A DNA stretch of 64,000 bases from Burkholderia ubonensis (GCF_902833085.1 NZ_CADFEB010000001.1:231742-295741); one strand, 5' to 3'; counted from the first letter of the stretch, positions 34,074-43,595 are shown. The notes: generated from the letters alone by a model not told the origin. Program-made: numbers and translations.

Positions 34074-35423
34074 ATGAACTTGCTTGCCTACCCTAGCTAT
34101 CAGTGGTTCGCCGAATGCACGCGGCCCGCGCGCGCCTGGGCCGCGTGCATGCGCGTATCGATGTCGATGTGGCCCCTGTCGACATCGACTCCGTCCGGCC
34201 GCACGCTGGACGCGTGGTGCGAGCTGTTCGAATGCTGCGCGTTCTCGCACCGGCGCCCGCCGTTCGGCATCGACGCGGTGGACGTCGACGGCGCCACGGT
34301 GCCGATCATCGAGCACGCGGCGGCCGGCACGCCGTTCGGCACGCTGCTGCACTTTCGCAAGGCGTTGCCGGTCGCGCGGCAGCCGCGCGTGCTGATCGTC
34401 GCGCCGATGTCCGGGCATTTCGCGACGCTGCTGCGCGGCACGGTGCGCACGATGCTCGCCGATCACGACGTGTACATCACCGACTGGCACAACCCGCGCG
34501 ATATCCCGCTGCGGGCCGGACGCTTCGGCTTCGACGAATACGTCCGGCACGTGATCGATTTCATCCGCCACATCGGCCCGGACGCGCACGTGCTGGCGAT
34601 CTGCCAGCCGACCGTCGCCACGCTCGCGGCCGTCGCGCTGATGGCGGCCGGCGGCGATCCGGCCCAGCCCGCGAGCCTGACGCTGATGGCGGGCCCGATC
34701 GATTGCCGCGTGAATCCGACGAAGGTCAACGCGCTTGCAACGAGCCGCCCGATCGACTGGTTCGCGCGTCATCTGATCAGCGTCGTGCCGTCGGGTTTTC
34801 CAGGCGCGCAGCGGCGCGTGTATCCGGGGTTCGTGCAGGTCGGCGCGTTCATGTCGATGAACCCGGATCGCCACGCATCGTCGTTCTCCGATCTGTATTA
34901 CGAACGCGCGAAGGGCGACCCCGCGAAGGCCGATGCGTTGCGGTTTTTTTACGACGAGTACTTCGCGACGGCCGATCTCACCGCGGAGTTCTATCTGGAA
35001 ACCGTCGAGAAGGTGTTCCAGCAATACGCGCTCGCGCGCGGCGAGCTGACGATCGGCGGACAGCTCGTCGAGCCGGCCGCGATCCACCGCACCGCGTTGC
35101 TGACGATCGAGGGGGAGAAGGACGACATCTGCGCGGTCGGCCAGACGGTCGCCGCGCAGGAGCTGTGCTCGGGGCTGCCGCCGTACCTGAAGACGCATCA
35201 CGTGCAGACGGGCGTCGGACACTACGGCGTGTTCAACGGCAGCCGCTGGGAATCGCAGATCTATCCGATCGTGCGCGCGACGATTCACGACAACGAGCCG
35301 TACGATCGCACGGCGGGCGAGACGGGCGCGGCCACGGGCGCACGCCATGTGACGCTGCACGCGCTGCTCGCGGCGCGGATGATGGGGGACTCTCGGGCGA
35401 CGGGTGAACTGTCGCCGAACTGA
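34074..35423 (+). CDS. phaZ: Intracellular polyhydroxyalkanoate depolymerase
   Basis: A 449-residue PhaZ that mobilises native PHB granules. The lipase-box-like motif is ICQPT with Cys177 as nucleophile, as in Ralstonia-type intracellular depolymerases, rather than a Ser GxSxG box. The start MNLLAYPSYQWFAE and the C-terminal VGHYGVFNGSRWESQIYP (catalytic His) are family hallmarks. GAGG lies about 10 nt upstream of the ATG. Other PHA genes are not in the window. Confidence 0.9.
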   Translation: MNLLAYPSYQWFAECTRPARAWAACMRVSMSMWPLSTSTPSGRTLDAWCELFECCAFSHRRPPFGIDAVDVDGATVPIIEHAAAGTPFGTLLHFRKALPVARQPRVLIVAPMSGHFATLLRGTVRTMLADHDVYITDWHNPRDIPLRAGRFGFDEYVRHVIDFIRHIGPDAHVLAICQPTVATLAAVALMAAGGDPAQPASLTLMAGPIDCRVNPTKVNALATSRPIDWFARHLISVVPSGFPGAQRRVYPGFVQVGAFMSMNPDRHASSFSDLYYERAKGDPAKADALRFFYDEYFATADLTAEFYLETVEKVFQQYALARGELTIGGQLVEPAAIHRTALLTIEGEKDDICAVGQTVAAQELCSGLPPYLKTHHVQTGVGHYGVFNGSRWESQIYPIVRATIHDNEPYDRTAGETGAATGARHVTLHALLAARMMGDSRATGELSPN

Positions 35424-35521
35424 GGTCACGCGCCGGCGACGTCCCCGCCGGCCGGCGCTTGTGCGGAAGCGCCGATCGACATGCACGCCGCGCCTCGGGC
35501 GTGCGCCGGGCCTGTTATTGC

Positions 35522-35659
35522 TTATCGCGCCCAGCGACACGCGCGATGGTGGTGATGGTCGAAATGACACACCCGGTGCGGATGCGCTTCGGCAATCGCC
35601 GGAGCAAGGACGGCACACGCAACGATCGTTGCAGTCAGAATCTTCGCGATGCGGCTCAT
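35522..35659 (-). CDS. Small secreted His-rich peptide, 45 residues
   Basis: MSRIAKILTATIVACAVLAP is a signal peptide (cleavage near AEA). The 20-residue mature part has HPHRVCHFDHHHHRACRWAR with two Cys and seven His. AGGAG lies 6 nt upstream of the ATG at 35659. The composition suggests metal or heme binding in the periplasm, but no function is known. Similar HHHH small proteins are, in my memory, common in Burkholderia. It is easily missed because of its size. Confidence 0.7.
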   Translation of the reverse strand: MSRIAKILTATIVACAVLAPAIAEAHPHRVCHFDHHHHRACRWAR

Positions 35660-35974
35660 GAACATCTCCTGGGTAGATCAGCCGGTGATCCGGCTGTTAC
35701 GTGCTTAACGGAGATGGCCGATGCTGCGTGCACCGCTTTCGCGCGCAGTTGACTTTCTTTGACAGTGGGCGGCACCTGACATCGGATTGGCGCCTCGCCC
35801 TGTCAACTTATGCATCCGCCCCGCTGGCCGCCCCATAAACACCTACTCAATCGGCCAACGATCTTGCGCGAAAACCCATCAGTCACGAGGCTCGGACTCC
35901 CGGGCCGGGCCTTACGATCCGCGTCTCAACACGCTAAATCCATCAAATGGTGTGCTAGGTACGTTGTATGGACA

Positions 35975-35997
35975 TAATCCCCCAGATAAGGGAATTA
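35975..35997. promoter_or_regulatory. Candidate HipB operator
   Basis: An inverted repeat TCCC-N8-GGGA (35978-35993), with flanks TAA and AATTA nearly symmetrical. E. coli HipB binds TATCC-N8-GGATA, so the 8-bp spacing and the core are alike. It sits just upstream of the -35 box of the hip promoter. Confidence 0.5.
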
Positions 35998-36004
35998 CAT
36001 TTCT

Positions 36005-36034
36005 TGACTGGGGTTTTTCGATAATTCTATAATT
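36005..36034 (+). promoter_or_regulatory. hipBA sigma-70 promoter
   Basis: TTGACT (36005-36010), 18-bp spacer and a perfect TATAAT (36029-36034), 39 bp upstream of the hipB ATG. This is among the best -35/-10 matches in the window. Confidence 0.65.
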
Positions 36035-36073
36035 TTGTGTGTTAACAGGGTCCATCGCGACATAAGGGGCTAT

Positions 36074-36391
36074 ATGTTGGATTTAAGCCTGAGCAAGCCG
36101 AGTGAGATCGTCAAGCGACTTTGCGAACGCCTGCGCACGGAGCGCTTAGCCCAGCAGATGACGCAAGCCGACGTGGCCGGGCGCGCCGGCATCGGAATCA
36201 ATACGGTGTCCAACCTGGAGGCTGGACGCAATGTGGGTTTCGAGAACGTGGTACGCGTGGCGATGGTGCTTGGGCGGAGCAAGGAACTCGAAGGGTTGTT
36301 CTTGCCCAAGCTGGACAGTCTGGACGACGTTCGCCGCTACGAAAACAGCGCCAAGCGCCAACGTGCCAAGAGGAAGTCCAATCATGCTTGA
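36074..36391 (+). CDS. hipB: HipB-like antitoxin / XRE-family repressor
   Basis: A 105-residue protein with AAGGGG before the ATG. A helix-turn-helix spans about 22-65 (LAQQMTQADVAGRAGIGINTVSNLEAGRNVGFENVVRVAMVLG). It should bind and neutralise HipA and repress the operon through the upstream inverted repeat. The gene overlaps hipA by 8 nt (ATGCTTGA). Lower GC than its neighbours hints at acquisition by transfer. Confidence 0.85.
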   Translation: MLDLSLSKPSEIVKRLCERLRTERLAQQMTQADVAGRAGIGINTVSNLEAGRNVGFENVVRVAMVLGRSKELEGLFLPKLDSLDDVRRYENSAKRQRAKRKSNHA

Positions 36392-37643
36392 GCAAGTTGA
36401 TGTCTACTACAACGGCTGGGGTGAACATTGGCGCTGGGGCACGCTGGTCTCGACGACGGCCATCACGGGTCGCCCACTGATCGTGTTCGAGTACAGCGAC
36501 GAGGCGAGAGATAGAGGGCTGGAACTGTCGTCCTATACGCTAGCTCTGAACGGCCCCAAGTTGCGCAGGAACTTCCCGCCCCATCAGTTGGCACTACCCG
36601 GGCCCGTCTATGACTCGCTGCCCGACGGTTGGGGCATGCTGCTGATGGACCGCTTGTTCAAGCGCCGCGGTCTCAACCCTGCGCGTATCGGCCCGCTGGA
36701 GAGGCTGGCCTACATTGGCAACCATGCCATGGGAGCCATGTCGTTCGAGCCCGTGGCACCAGAAAGGCAAGCGCCGGAAGAGGACATCCCCCTTGACCGA
36801 CTCGCGGCAGAGGTGCGGGAGGTGCTCCAGGGCGAAGGCGGGGAGTTCCTGCAGACATTGCTGCGGGTGGGGGGATCTCCGCAAGGCGCCAGGCCCAAGG
36901 TCCTCGTTTATCGTGATCCTCGAACCGGCGCCTTTACTACCGCCGCCATGCCGGGTTTCGAGGCTTGGTTGATCAAGTTCCCGGCCAAAGAAGAACATGC
37001 CGAGGTCTGCGCTATCGAAATGGTCTATGCCGAGTGTTTGCGTATGTGCGGCATCCAGACCCCGGACACGCTGCATTTCAGCTTGCCCAACGGCCTCGCG
37101 GCCTTTGCCACCCGACGCTTTGATCGACACGACGGTTTGCGCGTGCCCATGCAAAGCCTGGCCGCCTTCACCGGAGCCGACTACAAGACAGCGGGGACCC
37201 TGGACTACGTCAACTTCTTGCGCGCGACCCAGATATGTACCAATGACTTACGGGAGAAAGCGCTTGCATACGAGCGTGCGGTCTTCAATGTCACGTTCAA
37301 CAATCGAGACGACCATCCCAAGAATTTCGCCTACATCATGTCACCATCCGGTGAATGGAAATTGGCGCCGGCCTACGACGTGACGTTCTGCGAGGGACCG
37401 GGCGGGTACCACCAGATGGACGTGATGGGCGAAGCTCTGGCGATCGACCGACAGGCCATGCTGAGCCTTGCCGATGAAGCGGAGATCTCGGCCGACGTTG
37501 CCGGCGGGATCATCGACAGATTCTGCGACGTGGCCAGCCAGTTTGCGGCCATGACCGAAAACCTGTTCCCAAGGGGAGTGACGCAAGACACCTTGCACGC
37601 CATTCAAGCTCGAATCGACGACAACATCGATCGACTTCGCTGA
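36384..37643 (+). CDS. hipA: HipA-like serine/threonine kinase toxin
   Basis: A 419-residue HipA-family kinase. It has the N-terminal HipA couple domain (DVYYNGWGEHWRWGTLV), the glycine-rich loop RVGGSPQGARPK, catalytic NNRDDHPKNF with DDH, and the metal-binding APAYDVTF. HipA of E. coli phosphorylates GltX and induces persistence; other HipAs have other targets. All catalytic residues are present, so it should be active. Start is set by AGAGGAAG upstream and the overlap with hipB. Confidence 0.88.
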   Translation: MLEQVDVYYNGWGEHWRWGTLVSTTAITGRPLIVFEYSDEARDRGLELSSYTLALNGPKLRRNFPPHQLALPGPVYDSLPDGWGMLLMDRLFKRRGLNPARIGPLERLAYIGNHAMGAMSFEPVAPERQAPEEDIPLDRLAAEVREVLQGEGGEFLQTLLRVGGSPQGARPKVLVYRDPRTGAFTTAAMPGFEAWLIKFPAKEEHAEVCAIEMVYAECLRMCGIQTPDTLHFSLPNGLAAFATRRFDRHDGLRVPMQSLAAFTGADYKTAGTLDYVNFLRATQICTNDLREKALAYERAVFNVTFNNRDDHPKNFAYIMSPSGEWKLAPAYDVTFCEGPGGYHQMDVMGEALAIDRQAMLSLADEAEISADVAGGIIDRFCDVASQFAAMTENLFPRGVTQDTLHAIQARIDDNIDRLR

Positions 37644-37715
37644 AGCCGCGCAGCCACGCCTAAGGGGCAGTGGCTTGCGGCATGGCTTATATATGTCGCC
37701 GCGAGCCGCCCGCCC

Positions 37716-38483
<768 letters not shown>

Positions 38484-38514
38484 GCGTGTGTTTCCTTTCG
38501 AATGCTTGAATGCG

Positions 38515-39228
38515 TCAATGGCCGCGGGGCGACAGGAATGCGAGCCAGCGCGCCTCGAGCTTGCGGAATGCCCAGATGAGCGCGAAGACCACCACCGCGT
38601 ACAGCGCCGCCGCGATGCCGTATGCGTGGAACGACATGTACGTCGCCGAGTTGACGTCGCGCGTGACCTTCAGGATGTCCGGCACGGTCGCGGTAAACGC
38701 GAGCGTCGTCGCGTGCAGCATCAGGATCACTTCGTTGCTGTAGCTCGGCAGCGAGCGGCGCAGCGCGGACGGCAGGATGATGCGCGTATAGAGCTTGAAG
38801 CGCGACATCCCGTATGCGAGGCCGGCCTCGATCTCGCCCGCCGACGTCGCCTTGATCGCGCCCGCGAAGATCTCCGTCGCATATGCGCATTCGTTCAGCA
38901 CGAACGCGAGCAGCGTGCAGTTCATCGCATTGCGAAAGAACGCGTCGAGCAGCACGTTGTCGTGCACGACCTGCAGGCTGTAGAGGCCCGTGTAGCACAT
39001 CAGCAGCTGCACGTAGAGCGGCGTGCCGCGGAACACGTACGTATAGAGCCACACCGGCCCCGATACCCAGCGGTTGCTCGACGCGCGCGCGATCGCGAGC
39101 GGCACCGCGAGCAGGAAGCCGAGCACGATCGACACGACGAGCAGCCACAGCGTGATCGCGAGCCCGCTGAAGCGGTAGCCGTCGGTGTACAGATAGTTTT
39201 GCCAGTACTGGCTGATGAGTGCGATCAC
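38515..39228 (-). CDS. Polar amino-acid ABC permease (HisM type)
   Basis: A 237-residue inner-membrane permease starting with GTG at 39228 (GTG ATC GCA CTC ATC). GGAGG is 8 nt upstream, and the GTG overlaps the TGA of the preceding permease in GTGA. The EAA motif is [30 protein letters not shown]. Five or six transmembrane helices are predicted. It pairs with the HisQ-type permease encoded upstream. Confidence 0.9.
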   Translation of the reverse strand: MIALISQYWQNYLYTDGYRFSGLAITLWLLVVSIVLGFLLAVPLAIARASSNRWVSGPVWLYTYVFRGTPLYVQLLMCYTGLYSLQVVHDNVLLDAFFRNAMNCTLLAFVLNECAYATEIFAGAIKATSAGEIEAGLAYGMSRFKLYTRIILPSALRRSLPSYSNEVILMLHATTLAFTATVPDILKVTRDVNSATYMSFHAYGIAAALYAVVVFALIWAFRKLEARWLAFLSPRGH

Positions 39229-39914
39229 AGTGCGAGCCTCCGGACGCCGACCGAATAACGCTTCTCGAGGTGGTGCAGCACGACGTTCGACACCGTCGTG
39301 ATCGCGAGGTAGATCGCGCCCGCCGCAAGCGTGAAGAAAAAGAAGTTCAGCGTGCTCTTGCCCGCATCCTGCGACGCCTTCACGACGTCGGCGAGCCCGA
39401 TGATCGACACCAGCGCGGTCGCCTTCACGAGCACCTGCCAGTTGTTGCCGATGCCCGGCAGCGCGAAGCGCATCATCTGCGGGAACAGGATGCGGCGAAA
39501 CACGCGCCAGCCGCTCATCCCGTACGCGAAGCCCGCTTCGAGCTGGCCGCGCGGCACCGCGAGGAACGCGCCGCGGAACGTCTCGGTGAAGTACGCGCCG
39601 TAGATGAAGCCGAGGGTCACGATGCCGGCCGCGAACGGGTCGATGTCGATCTGGTCCCAGCCGATCAGGTCGGTCACGTTGTTCAGCAGGATCTGCATCC
39701 CGTAGAACAGCAGCAGCATCAGCACGAGGTCGGGCACCGCGCGGATCAGCGTCGTGTAGAAGGTGCCGACCGCCGCGCACGCGCGGTTCGTCGACAGTTT
39801 CGCGGCCGCGCCGGCAAGCCCCAGCACGAGCGACGCGGCGAGCGACAGCACGGCGAGCTTCACGGTCTCGACCGTGCCGGCCCACAGCAGCGGGCCAAAT
39901 CCTTGGAAAATCAT
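39225..39914 (-). CDS. Polar amino-acid ABC permease (HisQ type)
   Basis: A 229-residue permease, start MIFQGFGPLLWAGT at 39914. The EAA motif is QLEAGFAYGMSGWRVFRRILFPQMMRFALPG. It contains IRAVPDLVLMLLLFYGMQ, the HisQ/ArtQ-type 'R-x-x-P-[ED]' region. It is separated from the binding-protein gene by a strong hairpin. Confidence 0.9.
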   Translation of the reverse strand: MIFQGFGPLLWAGTVETVKLAVLSLAASLVLGLAGAAAKLSTNRACAAVGTFYTTLIRAVPDLVLMLLLFYGMQILLNNVTDLIGWDQIDIDPFAAGIVTLGFIYGAYFTETFRGAFLAVPRGQLEAGFAYGMSGWRVFRRILFPQMMRFALPGIGNNWQVLVKATALVSIIGLADVVKASQDAGKSTLNFFFFTLAAGAIYLAITTVSNVVLHHLEKRYSVGVRRLAL

Positions 39915-39936
39915 ATGAGCGTATCCGGAAAGGCGC

Positions 39937-39964
39937 GCGGCGCGGCTCTCGCGAGCCGCGCCGC
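39937..39964 (-). other. Intergenic stem-loop between binding protein and permease genes
   Basis: A perfect 12-bp stem, GCGGCGCGGCTC / GAGCCGCGCCGC, with loop TCGC. It lies between the binding-protein stop and the first permease gene. There is no T-tract. Position and strength resemble the REP hairpin after hisJ in enteric bacteria, which stabilises the binding-protein mRNA or attenuates downstream transcription. Confidence 0.7.
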
Positions 39965-39971
39965 AAGGCAA

Positions 39972-40745
39972 TCAGCTGCCGTAGACGTCGAATGCGAAGT
40001 ACTTCTTCTCGAGCTTCCTGTACGTGCCGTCCTTCAGCATGTCGGCGATCGCGTGGTCGATCTTCGCCTTCAGGTCGGCGTCTTCCTTGCGCATCCCGAT
40101 GCCGGCGCCGTTGCCGAGCGTCTTCGGATCGTCGATGTCGCCGCCGGCGAACTGGAAGCCCGCGCCGCGCGGCGTCTTCAGGAAGCCGATGTCGGCCTGC
40201 ACCGCATCCTGCAGCGCGGCGTCGAGGCGGCCGGAGATCAGGTCCTGGTACACGCCGTCCTGGTTCTGGTACGGCACGACCTGCACGCCCTTCGGCGCCC
40301 AGTGCGTCTTCGCGTAGGTTTCCTGGATCGTGCCCTGCTCGACGCCGACCGACTTGCCCTTCAGCGCTTCGGCGCTCGGCTGCACCGCCGAGCCCTTCTT
40401 CGCGACCAGACGGGTCGGTGTGTTGAACAGCTTGTCGGAGAACGCGATCTGCTCGGCGCGCGCCGGCGTCATCGACATCGACGACAGCACGCCGTCGAAC
40501 TTCTTCGCCTTCAGCGCGGGAATCATCCCGTCGAAATCATTCTCGATCCATACGCACTTCGCCTTCAGGCGCGCGCAGATTTCATTGCCGAGATCGACGT
40601 CGAAGCCGACCACCTTGCCGTCGACGCCTTTCGATTCGAAAGGCGGGTAGCTGGCGTCGACGCCGAAGCGGATCGTCGACCAATCCTTGGCATGGGCCCC
40701 GACCGCGATGCACGCAAGGGCAACACTGAGCGCGAGTTTCTTCAT
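39972..40745 (-). CDS. Polar amino-acid ABC substrate-binding protein
   Basis: A 257-residue family-3 binding protein. AGGAACGCC precedes the ATG at 40745, and a signal peptide MKKLALSVALACIAVGAHA is clear. Ligand-site residues include FGVDASYPPFES and GFDVDLGNEICARL, with the two Cys of lysine/arginine/ornithine-type proteins (ICARLKAKCVW). DAVQADIGFL and GIGMRKED are also family-like. A cationic amino acid is the likely ligand. Confidence 0.9.
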   Translation of the reverse strand: MKKLALSVALACIAVGAHAKDWSTIRFGVDASYPPFESKGVDGKVVGFDVDLGNEICARLKAKCVWIENDFDGMIPALKAKKFDGVLSSMSMTPARAEQIAFSDKLFNTPTRLVAKKGSAVQPSAEALKGKSVGVEQGTIQETYAKTHWAPKGVQVVPYQNQDGVYQDLISGRLDAALQDAVQADIGFLKTPRGAGFQFAGGDIDDPKTLGNGAGIGMRKEDADLKAKIDHAIADMLKDGTYRKLEKKYFAFDVYGS

Positions 40746-41080
40746 GGCGTTCCTGTGAATGACGAACTGAACGACGGGCCCGCAGCCGGGCGGGCGACGC
40801 CCGCTCTGCCGGCGCGGCGCTGCCGCCGCGAACCCGACCCAACCGGCGCACCTCGAATGGCCGCCGAAGTTGTACATACAACTTTGCCGTTTACCGCATT
40901 CCGTCAGCAATCCGTGTTTATCTCTAATTGTCGGGGGATTGTTTTTCGCGAGCGGAATTTCCTTGTATTTCAATTAACTACGCATTACGGACGGCTTAAC
41001 GACGGCGTTCATGAATGGCGTCGCCCGGGCGGGCGGCGGCAGCGCACTTGTCTATACCACACGCGACCGCGCGCGGCGGC
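40746..41080. other. Intergenic region upstream of the ABC operon
   Basis: A 335-bp gap between the ABC operon start and the end of kdpE. It has an AT-rich core (40880-40990) and the inverted repeat listed separately. No gene is supported. The promoter of the ABC operon must lie here. Confidence 0.45.
40867..40884. promoter_or_regulatory. Inverted repeat, likely operator of the ABC operon
   Basis: AAGTTGT-acat-ACAACTT, a perfect 7-bp inverted repeat 122 bp upstream of the binding-protein ATG, in an AT-rich patch. The regulator is unknown. Confidence 0.45.
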
Positions 41081-41815
41081 TCAGGCCCCGGTTTCCGCGT
41101 GCGGCGCGGCGCCGACGGCCTCCAGCCCGACCAGCCGGTAGCCGAACTGCAATTCGGTGAGCAGGTAACGCGGCGTCGCCGGCGTCTCCTCGAGCTTCTG
41201 CCGCAGGTTCGTCATGTAGACCCGCACGTAGTGCGCGCGGTCCGCATCGTGAACGCCCCAGACCTCCGCGAGCAGCTGCCGCGCGGCGATCACGCCGCCG
41301 CGCCCGCGAATCAGCGCGGCGAGCAGCCGGAACTCGAGGCGGGTCAGGTGCACCGGCTCGCCGTCGCGGGCGACTTCATGCTTGCCGAGGTCGACGACCA
41401 CGCCGCCGAATCGCACGATCGACGACGCCTGCCCGTCGGTGGACACGACCGCCGCGCGGCGCAGCTGCGCGCGGGCGCGCGCCAGCAGCTCGGGCACGCC
41501 GAACGGCTTCGCGAGGTAATCGTCCGCGCCCGCATCGAGCGCGGCGACCTTTTCCACTTCCTGCTGCCGCGCGGACAGCACGATCACCGGCACCGTCGAC
41601 CAGCCGCGCAGCTCGCGGATGAACGCCTTGCCGTCGTCGTCGGGCAGCCCGAGGTCGACGATCACGAGGTCGGGCTTGCTGCTCGCCGCATACATGCGCG
41701 CCTCCCTGGCCGTCGACGCCTCGCAGGCGTCCATGCCTTCCTGTTCCAGCGCCATCCTGACGAAGCGGCGGATGTCGGCCTCGTCCTCGACGACGAGCAC
41801 GCGTGATCTGATCAT
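41081..41815 (-). CDS. kdpE: KdpE response regulator
   Basis: A 244-residue OmpR-family regulator. The receiver has acidic pair EDE, phosphorylation Asp in VIVDLGLPDDDG and Lys in LAKPFG. The C-terminal winged helix ends YLLTELQFGYRLVG, typical for KdpE. It overlaps kdpD by ATGA. It should activate the kdp promoter under K+ limitation. Confidence 0.93.
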   Translation of the reverse strand: MIRSRVLVVEDEADIRRFVRMALEQEGMDACEASTAREARMYAASSKPDLVIVDLGLPDDDGKAFIRELRGWSTVPVIVLSARQQEVEKVAALDAGADDYLAKPFGVPELLARARAQLRRAAVVSTDGQASSIVRFGGVVVDLGKHEVARDGEPVHLTRLEFRLLAALIRGRGGVIAARQLLAEVWGVHDADRAHYVRVYMTNLRQKLEETPATPRYLLTELQFGYRLVGLEAVGAAPHAETGA

Positions 41816-43515
41816 GTTCGACTCTCATGTTCGATATCGGGCGGCACGCCCAACGGCAGGCGAATCTCGAAACGCGCGCCGTGCGGTTCGAGCGGCACCG
41901 CGCGGATCGACCCGCCGTGCGCATTGACGATGCTCCGGCACAGCGCGAGCCCGAGGCCCACGCCGGCGATCGACGAGGCCTCGCGGCCGCGCTCGAACGG
42001 CTCGAACAGCCGCTCGGCGTCGCGTGCGGCGAAGCCGGGGCCGTCGTCGTCGACGCACACGACCATCGCATCGCCGGACACGCACGCGCGCACCGCCACC
42101 GACGCGTCGGCGCCCGCGTGCTTCGCGGCGTTGTCGAGCAGGTTCATCAGCACGCGCTCGACCAGCAGCGCATCGACGTCGATCAGCGGCAGGTCGGCCG
42201 GCAGGTCCGCCTTCACGTCGCGGCCGCCCGGCACGCAGGCCGAATGCGCGAGCGCGCTGCCGACGATCTCGTCGAGCATGTGCCATTCGCGGTTCAGCCG
42301 CACGCCTTCGCTCTGCATGCGCGCGAGATCGAGCAGGTTCACGACGAGGCCGCGCAACGCCTCGGCCTGATCGCGGATGGCCCGCGCGAGCCCGGCCGGC
42401 TGCCCCGGCGCGAGCCGCTCCGGCTGCTCGAGCGTCTCGGCCAGCCCGCGGATCGCGGTCAGCGGCGTCTTCAGGTCGTGCGACACGGCGGCCAGCAGCG
42501 CGTTGCGCAGCCGCTCGCCTTCCATCCTGACCATCGTGTGCTGCGCGACGCCGACATAATGCACGCGCTCCAGCGCCATCGCGATCGACGAGCACAGCGC
42601 ATCGAGCAGGCGCCGGTCGTCCGGGGCAGTCGGGACCGGCTGCGCGTCGGCGAGCAGCGCGAGCACGCCGCGCACCCGCATCGGCGCCTTCAGCGGCAGG
42701 TAGAGCGCCACCGCTGCGTCGAGCGTCGGCGTGCCGCGTCCGGCGGCCTGCGCGTGGTCGTAGGTCCAGCGGGCCGCCGACGGGTCGACGAACCACGCGT
42801 CGCGCGCGATCTGCAGCCGGTCGTCCGCGTCGGGCAGCACGAGCGCGACGTGCACGCCGAGCAGCGGCGCGATCGTGCCGGTGCACACCGACACGATCTG
42901 CTCGGTCTCGATCGCCGCGGAAAGGTCGCGCGCCACGCGCGCGAGCGTCGCCGAGCGCTTCTCGTTCGCCCGTGCGGCGCGCGCCTCCGCGCGCAGGCGC
43001 GCCGCGAGCTGGCCGATCGCCAGCGCCACCGCGAGCATCAGCGCGAACGTGAACACGTATTGCGTATCGGACACCGCGAACGACCATCTCGGCTCGACGA
43101 AGAAGAAGTCGAAGCAGCCGACGCACAGGAACGCCGCCCACGCGCCCGCCACGCGGCCCAGCCGCAGCGAGACGAACACGACCGTCATCAGGAACAGCAT
43201 CACGACGTTCGACAGGTCGAACACGCGCAGCAGCACGCTCGCCACGATGGTCGCCAGTCCGCAGATGACGGTGGCCCACGCGAGCGGCGCGTAATAGGGC
43301 GATGCCCGATCGTGCAGGCGCGTTCGCACGTGCGCGCGCGTGCCGCTGTCGGGCCGGGCCGGCCCGCCGCCCGGGTCGGCCCACGCGAGCCGGGCGGCGC
43401 CGCCTGCGCACGCGTCGACGATGGCCCGCCATCGGCCGGGGCCCTGTCGCGCCGGCTCCCGGGCGGCGATCTCGCGCAGGTGGTTCGTGTGTCGTTGCGT
43501 TTCGTTCACGTTCAT
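41812..43515 (-). CDS. kdpD: KdpD-like sensor kinase lacking the N-terminal KdpD/Usp domain
   Basis: A 567-residue protein. After a 70-residue polar leader come the four KdpD transmembrane helices of the DUF4118 region (about 74-175, with VVMLFLMTVVFVSLRLGR and FDFFFVEPRWSFAVSDTQY), a GAF-like domain, the H-box AAVSHDLKTPLTAIRG, N-box LLDNAAKHAG and G boxes DDGPGF and GVGLGL. The usual 350-400-residue cytoplasmic N-terminal half, with Walker A GxxxGKT and Usp domain, is absent. The frame upstream of ATG 43515 is only antisense-like noise over the end of kdpB. The kinase core is intact. Sensing must therefore depend on the membrane and GAF parts. Confidence 0.9.
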   Translation of the reverse strand: MNVNETQRHTNHLREIAAREPARQGPGRWRAIVDACAGGAARLAWADPGGGPARPDSGTRAHVRTRLHDRASPYYAPLAWATVICGLATIVASVLLRVFDLSNVVMLFLMTVVFVSLRLGRVAGAWAAFLCVGCFDFFFVEPRWSFAVSDTQYVFTFALMLAVALAIGQLAARLRAEARAARANEKRSATLARVARDLSAAIETEQIVSVCTGTIAPLLGVHVALVLPDADDRLQIARDAWFVDPSAARWTYDHAQAAGRGTPTLDAAVALYLPLKAPMRVRGVLALLADAQPVPTAPDDRRLLDALCSSIAMALERVHYVGVAQHTMVRMEGERLRNALLAAVSHDLKTPLTAIRGLAETLEQPERLAPGQPAGLARAIRDQAEALRGLVVNLLDLARMQSEGVRLNREWHMLDEIVGSALAHSACVPGGRDVKADLPADLPLIDVDALLVERVLMNLLDNAAKHAGADASVAVRACVSGDAMVVCVDDDGPGFAARDAERLFEPFERGREASSIAGVGLGLALCRSIVNAHGGSIRAVPLEPHGARFEIRLPLGVPPDIEHESRT

Positions 43516-43537
43516 ACGCGGTTCCCGCAAGTCGAAT

Positions 43538-43583
43538 GCCGTCCGGCCCCGCGCGCCGGAACAGGCGCGCGGGGCCGGACGGC
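43538..43583 (-). other. 20-bp stem-loop between kdpB and kdpD
   Basis: GCCGTCCGGCCCCGCGCGCC and its exact complement are separated by a 6-nt loop (ggaaca), which almost fills the 80-bp gap between kdpB and kdpD. No T-tract follows. It could reduce read-through into kdpDE or stabilise the kdpFACB mRNA. Confidence 0.75.
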
Positions 43584-43595
43584 GTGCCGCGCCGG

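Larger units (their letters stand above)
35660..36073. other. Intergenic region carrying the hip control region
   Basis: A 414-bp gap that becomes AT-rich toward hipB. It contains the promoter and operator listed separately. The left part (35660-35900) holds the leader of the small His-rich peptide and nothing else that I can support. No tRNA-like or attachment-site repeat is visible. Confidence 0.5.

Noticed and set aside
35660..35970. Integration site or insertion-sequence remnant left of hipBA
   Set aside because: No terminal repeats, transposase fragment, tRNA end or direct-repeat pair could be seen, although lower GC of hipBA hints at transfer.
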